Source of the DNA: an uncultured Pseudomonadota bacterium
GTDB lineage: Bacteria; Pseudomonadota; Alphaproteobacteria; CACZRW01
Direction: 5' to 3'
DNA: 7,869 nucleotides
Assembly: GCA_902783675.1 (NCBI GenBank)
Contig: CACZRW010000077.1
Coordinates: 1 to 7,869 of the forward strand
The notes beneath the pieces were generated by a model. That model was not told the origin of the DNA. It was given only the letters and a program-made list of their open reading frames with translations, and did no database searches. Of this stretch, positions 6,155-7,869 are shown one piece after another. Each line of letters begins with the position of its first letter. Positions within the stretch are counted from its first letter, which is position 1. The position numbers and the translations under genes are program-made.

Positions 6155-6796
6155 CTAACGGAAGCGGCAATCTTTGGTATAAACCGCGGGGGTGCTCACG
6201 GTTTTGAAAATGTTAAGCGGAGCTTTCGCTTGGTTAAAGTTCATTTTACATTGACTGCTTAGCGCGACTTTGTCCGGATTGTGGTGAGACGCTTGCTCGG
6301 CAAGTCTTCTTCTGGCGGCGCGGTTAATCTCTAAAAGCTCAAGCTTTTCGGCGGGATTGCCCGAGGCGAGGCAGTCTATGGACTTGATATAGGCTTGATA
6401 CTCGGCGGTTTCGCTCGCAAATATTCTGGGGCGGTTGCGAAGTCCTAAAACGGGTAACTCAACGGACTCTCCGATTTTTAAATGTGCGGTTTGAACGCTA
6501 TAAATTGTCTCAATAGCATCGTGAAAATCGCGAGCAATGATGCATAAATTGTCCACGGAGTTAGTCCCGCCTCCGCTTATCGGTATGATGTGGTGGCAAG
6601 ACCAGCCTTTGGGCAAAAGGCCGTGGGTCTTTGCCAGAGATACTTCTTTGGTCAGGAAGATATCGTCAAGCAAGCCATAGCAAGCGTAAAGCATAATCAT
6701 TTCTTTTTGGGCTCTTCGCGACTCCTTACGAATGGAGGCGCTTTCTCTGGGACTTACCTTGGTATAAGTAAAATACTTATCTTCGTAACCGATCAT
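6155..6796 (-). CDS. HNH endonuclease-like protein, orphan
   Basis: A 213-residue soluble protein with a compact HNH signature: CHHIIPISGGG (67-77), TNSVDNLCII (78-87) and H92. This gives the conserved His-His, the D/N pair and the final His that make up the beta-beta-alpha-metal nuclease site. The zinc-knuckle CxxC pairs found in many HNH proteins are absent. The N-terminal 60 residues are basic and helical. The region after 100 is unrecognised apart from a charged helix around 145-170. The ATG start is supported by AGGGGG four bases upstream and by a TATACT -10 element about 45 bases upstream. It stands alone between convergent motB and the rplI operon, with no methylase, immunity gene or phage gene next to it. 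It could be a domesticated mobile nuclease, a phage leftover or a DNA repair/defence protein. Only the HNH fold is supported. Confidence 0.85.
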   Translation of the reverse strand: MIGYEDKYFTYTKVSPRESASIRKESRRAQKEMIMLYACYGLLDDIFLTKEVSLAKTHGLLPKGWSCHHIIPISGGGTNSVDNLCIIARDFHDAIETIYSVQTAHLKIGESVELPVLGLRNRPRIFASETAEYQAYIKSIDCLASGNPAEKLELLEINRAARRRLAEQASHHNPDKVALSSQCKMNFNQAKAPLNIFKTVSTPAVYTKDCRFR

Positions 6797-6840
6797 CTTT
6801 CCCCCTTTCTATGGTTCGGTTATAAGAATTAATTTTGGGT

Positions 6841-6846
6841 AGTATA
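6841..6846 (-). promoter_or_regulatory. -10 element of the HNH gene
   Basis: TATACT on the minus strand, in the context GCTATACTACC, matches the sigma-70 -10 consensus at five of six bases. No strong -35 is seen: the hexamer 17 bases upstream is TGGCTT. Transcription would start near 6834, giving a leader of about 38 bases to the ATG at 6796. It lies downstream of the rplI terminator, so the HNH gene should be a separate unit. Confidence 0.55.
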
Positions 6847-6890
6847 GCAAAAATAAACTAAAAAAGCCATACCCGCGCCCCAAAAAAAAT

Positions 6891-6918
6891 ATAAAAAAGC
6901 CGGAAGATATCCGGCTTT
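6891..6918 (-). terminator. Intrinsic terminator of the rplI operon
   Basis: A perfect 9-bp inverted repeat, AAAGCCGGA (6896-6904) and TCCGGCTTT (6910-6918), has a 5-base loop. On the minus strand it is followed by a T-rich tract. It starts 24 bases after the rplI stop codon. It ends the ribosomal-protein transcript and insulates the HNH gene downstream. Confidence 0.93.
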
Positions 6919-6941
6919 GTTTATAAGCGTTAAAGGCTTTG

Positions 6942-7580
6942 CTACTTTTGGGTGGCGTCGGCCTTTTCTTCTTCCTTTGCTTCTTCAGCTTTTTCAGCCT
7001 TTTCAGCTTTTTCGTCTTTGGCTTTAGATGCGGCTTGCTTTGCTGCTTTTTCGGCAGAGGCGGCGGCTTCGGCAGCTTCGGCTTCGGCCTTTGCTTCGGC
7101 GGCGAAGAACTCGGCAGCGTGGCGTTCGGCTTCCTCAACCGAGCGAGCGATAGTTACCATAATCTTTTCCTTTACATCAGGGTGAGGAGCTATGGTCACT
7201 TCATAGACGCCGATATCCTTTAAAGGTTGATCCAAGACGACATGACGGCGCTCAATTTTGTTACCGCTTTCAATTACGGCATCATAAACATCGCGCGCGG
7301 TCACCGAGCCGTATAAGTGTCCGGACTCGGAAGCTTGACGAACGATTTTCACGACCAAGCCCTTTAAAGCTTTGGCAAGCTCGACTGCCGCTTCTTTGTT
7401 CTTGGCGTTTAGCTTTATCAGTTCCGCTTTCTGTTTTTCAAAATACTCCAAGTTAGCTTTATTTGAGCGCAAAGCTTTGTTTTGGGGGAGCAGATAGTTA
7501 CGGGCAAAGCCGTCCTTTACCTTTACCACATCGCCCATTTGTCCCAGCTTCTCAATCCGCTCAAGCAAAATGACTTCCAT
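6942..7580 (-). CDS. rplI: 50S ribosomal protein L9 with long acidic/basic tail
   Basis: A 212-residue large-subunit protein that binds 23S rRNA near the base of the L1 stalk and helps maintain reading frame. The N-terminal rRNA-binding domain begins MEVILLERIEKLGQMGD and includes the L9 signature around GFARNYLLPQ (24-33). A long connecting helix (about 40-75) and the C-terminal domain (about 80-148, with GHLYGSVTARD and VTIAPHPDV) follow. Residues 149-212 are a low-complexity Ala/Glu/Lys extension, so the protein is some 60 residues longer than the usual 150. Extended L9 tails are common in Alphaproteobacteria. The ATG lies 2 bp after the upstream gene's stop and its Shine-Dalgarno is inside that gene, so translation is coupled. 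The stop is TAG. Confidence 0.98.
   Translation of the reverse strand: MEVILLERIEKLGQMGDVVKVKDGFARNYLLPQNKALRSNKANLEYFEKQKAELIKLNAKNKEAAVELAKALKGLVVKIVRQASESGHLYGSVTARDVYDAVIESGNKIERRHVVLDQPLKDIGVYEVTIAPHPDVKEKIMVTIARSVEEAERHAAEFFAAEAKAEAEAAEAAASAEKAAKQAASKAKDEKAEKAEKAEEAKEEEKADATQK
6984..7010 (-). repeat. Three 9-bp direct repeats in the rplI tail
   Basis: Three adjacent 9-bp units (TTCAGCTTT, TTCAGCCTT, TTCAGCTTT on the plus strand) encode the Glu-Lys-Ala periodicity of the L9 extension. A fourth, degenerate unit (TTCGTCTTT) follows at 7011-7019. In-frame gain or loss of units would change only the tail length. Confidence 0.85.
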
Positions 7581-7582
7581 TG

Positions 7583-7869
7583 TTATTTCCTTTCCATTTT
7601 CTTTTGTATAGAGGTTCTATACATTCTAGATAATTGTTCATATAAACCGATTGCTGCCAGCAATACAAATACTTCAAGCGCACCAAAACCAAAGACAAAT
7701 GCAAGGGTTAAAAGTGTGTAAAATATAAGCAATAAAATGCCGGCGAATTTCGTTTGTTCAGCCCAGAGGTGAATCCTGCTTAATCCTAATGCACAAAACG
7801 GTATCGTCATACAGGCCGCAAGGTTTGCGCTTATGTAGCCGATGTTGCCAGATGCCAAGAAGCCAATGA
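7583..7869 (-). CDS. DUF2232-like membrane protein, C-terminal part (partial)
   Basis: This open frame runs off the right edge, so only the last 95 codons are present and the true start lies outside. An apparent TTG start at 7858 is an internal leucine, because the frame stays open upstream. The visible part has hydrophobic segments with a conserved-looking GLSRIHLWAE stretch followed by LLLIFYTLLTLAF and a final helix ending in LYEQLSRMYR. This resembles the C-terminus of alphaproteobacterial DUF2232 proteins, which lie between rpsR and rplI. Function is unknown. The stop is TAA, and the last codons also serve as the rplI ribosome-binding site. Confidence 0.8.
   Translation of the reverse strand, partial: IGFLASGNIGYISANLAACMTIPFCALGLSRIHLWAEQTKFAGILLLIFYTLLTLAFVFGFGALEVFVLLAAIGLYEQLSRMYRTSIQKKMERK
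7586..7593 (-). promoter_or_regulatory. rplI Shine-Dalgarno inside the upstream gene
   Basis: AAAGGAAA, made by the last codons of the DUF2232-like gene, is eight bases from the rplI ATG with the TAA stop in between. Ribosomes finishing the membrane protein are placed to reinitiate on rplI. Confidence 0.7.

Noticed and set aside
6155..6796. HNH gene as the toxin of a toxin-immunity or restriction system.
   Set aside because: No partner gene fits in the 39 bp to motB or the 145 bp to rplI, and no secretion or delivery domain is seen.
6809..7138. A 109-codon Lys/Pro-rich open frame on the minus strand.
   Set aside because: It overlaps the low-complexity rplI tail in another frame and runs through the rplI terminator. 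Its composition is a frame-shifted echo of the Ala/Glu/Lys repeats, and it has no ribosome site.

Overview
The window reads as ordinary chromosomal DNA of a motile, moderately AT-rich alphaproteobacterium. The best lineage clue is the right end. A polytopic membrane protein that resembles the DUF2232 family sits 2 bp ahead of rplI, the arrangement typical of the alphaproteobacterial rpsF-rpsR-DUF2232-rplI operon. The L9 protein also has the long Ala/Glu/Lys tail often seen in that class. A polar-type (PomA-like) flagellar stator pair and a multidomain c-di-GMP enzyme fit a flagellated member, possibly Rhodospirillales-like; that last placement is inference.

Layout, left to right. (1) Positions 21-149, minus strand: a tRNA-Ser(GGA) gene with encoded CCA, followed at once by an intrinsic terminator. 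(2) 201-1871, minus: a 556-residue protein whose N-terminal domain resembles the uracil-DNA-glycosylase fold and whose C-terminal half is at least eight ankyrin repeats. (3) 1947-4454, minus: an 835-residue PAS-GAF-PAS-GGDEF-EAL protein with a degenerate cyclase motif and an intact phosphodiesterase site, starting at TTG. (4) 4455-4603: a divergent regulatory region with clustered GTAAAA elements. (5) 4604-6115, plus: motA-motB, a stator operon. (6) 6155-6796, minus: a stand-alone HNH nuclease-like gene with its own -10 element, convergent with motB. (7) 6891-7869, minus: the end of a ribosomal-protein operon (DUF2232 C-terminus, rplI, strong terminator).

How the genes may work together. MotA and MotB form the ion-driven stator of the flagellar motor. 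The divergent EAL protein is predicted to lower c-di-GMP, which usually favours motility, so the two transcription units plausibly belong to one motility decision. The ankyrin/UDG-like protein and the HNH protein have no evident functional link to their neighbours. No insertion sequence, CRISPR array or prophage block is visible. The most unusual items are the UDG-like/ankyrin fusion, the GTAAAA cluster between the phosphodiesterase and the stator operon, and the orphan HNH gene. I see no clear case for a wholly new multi-gene system here.
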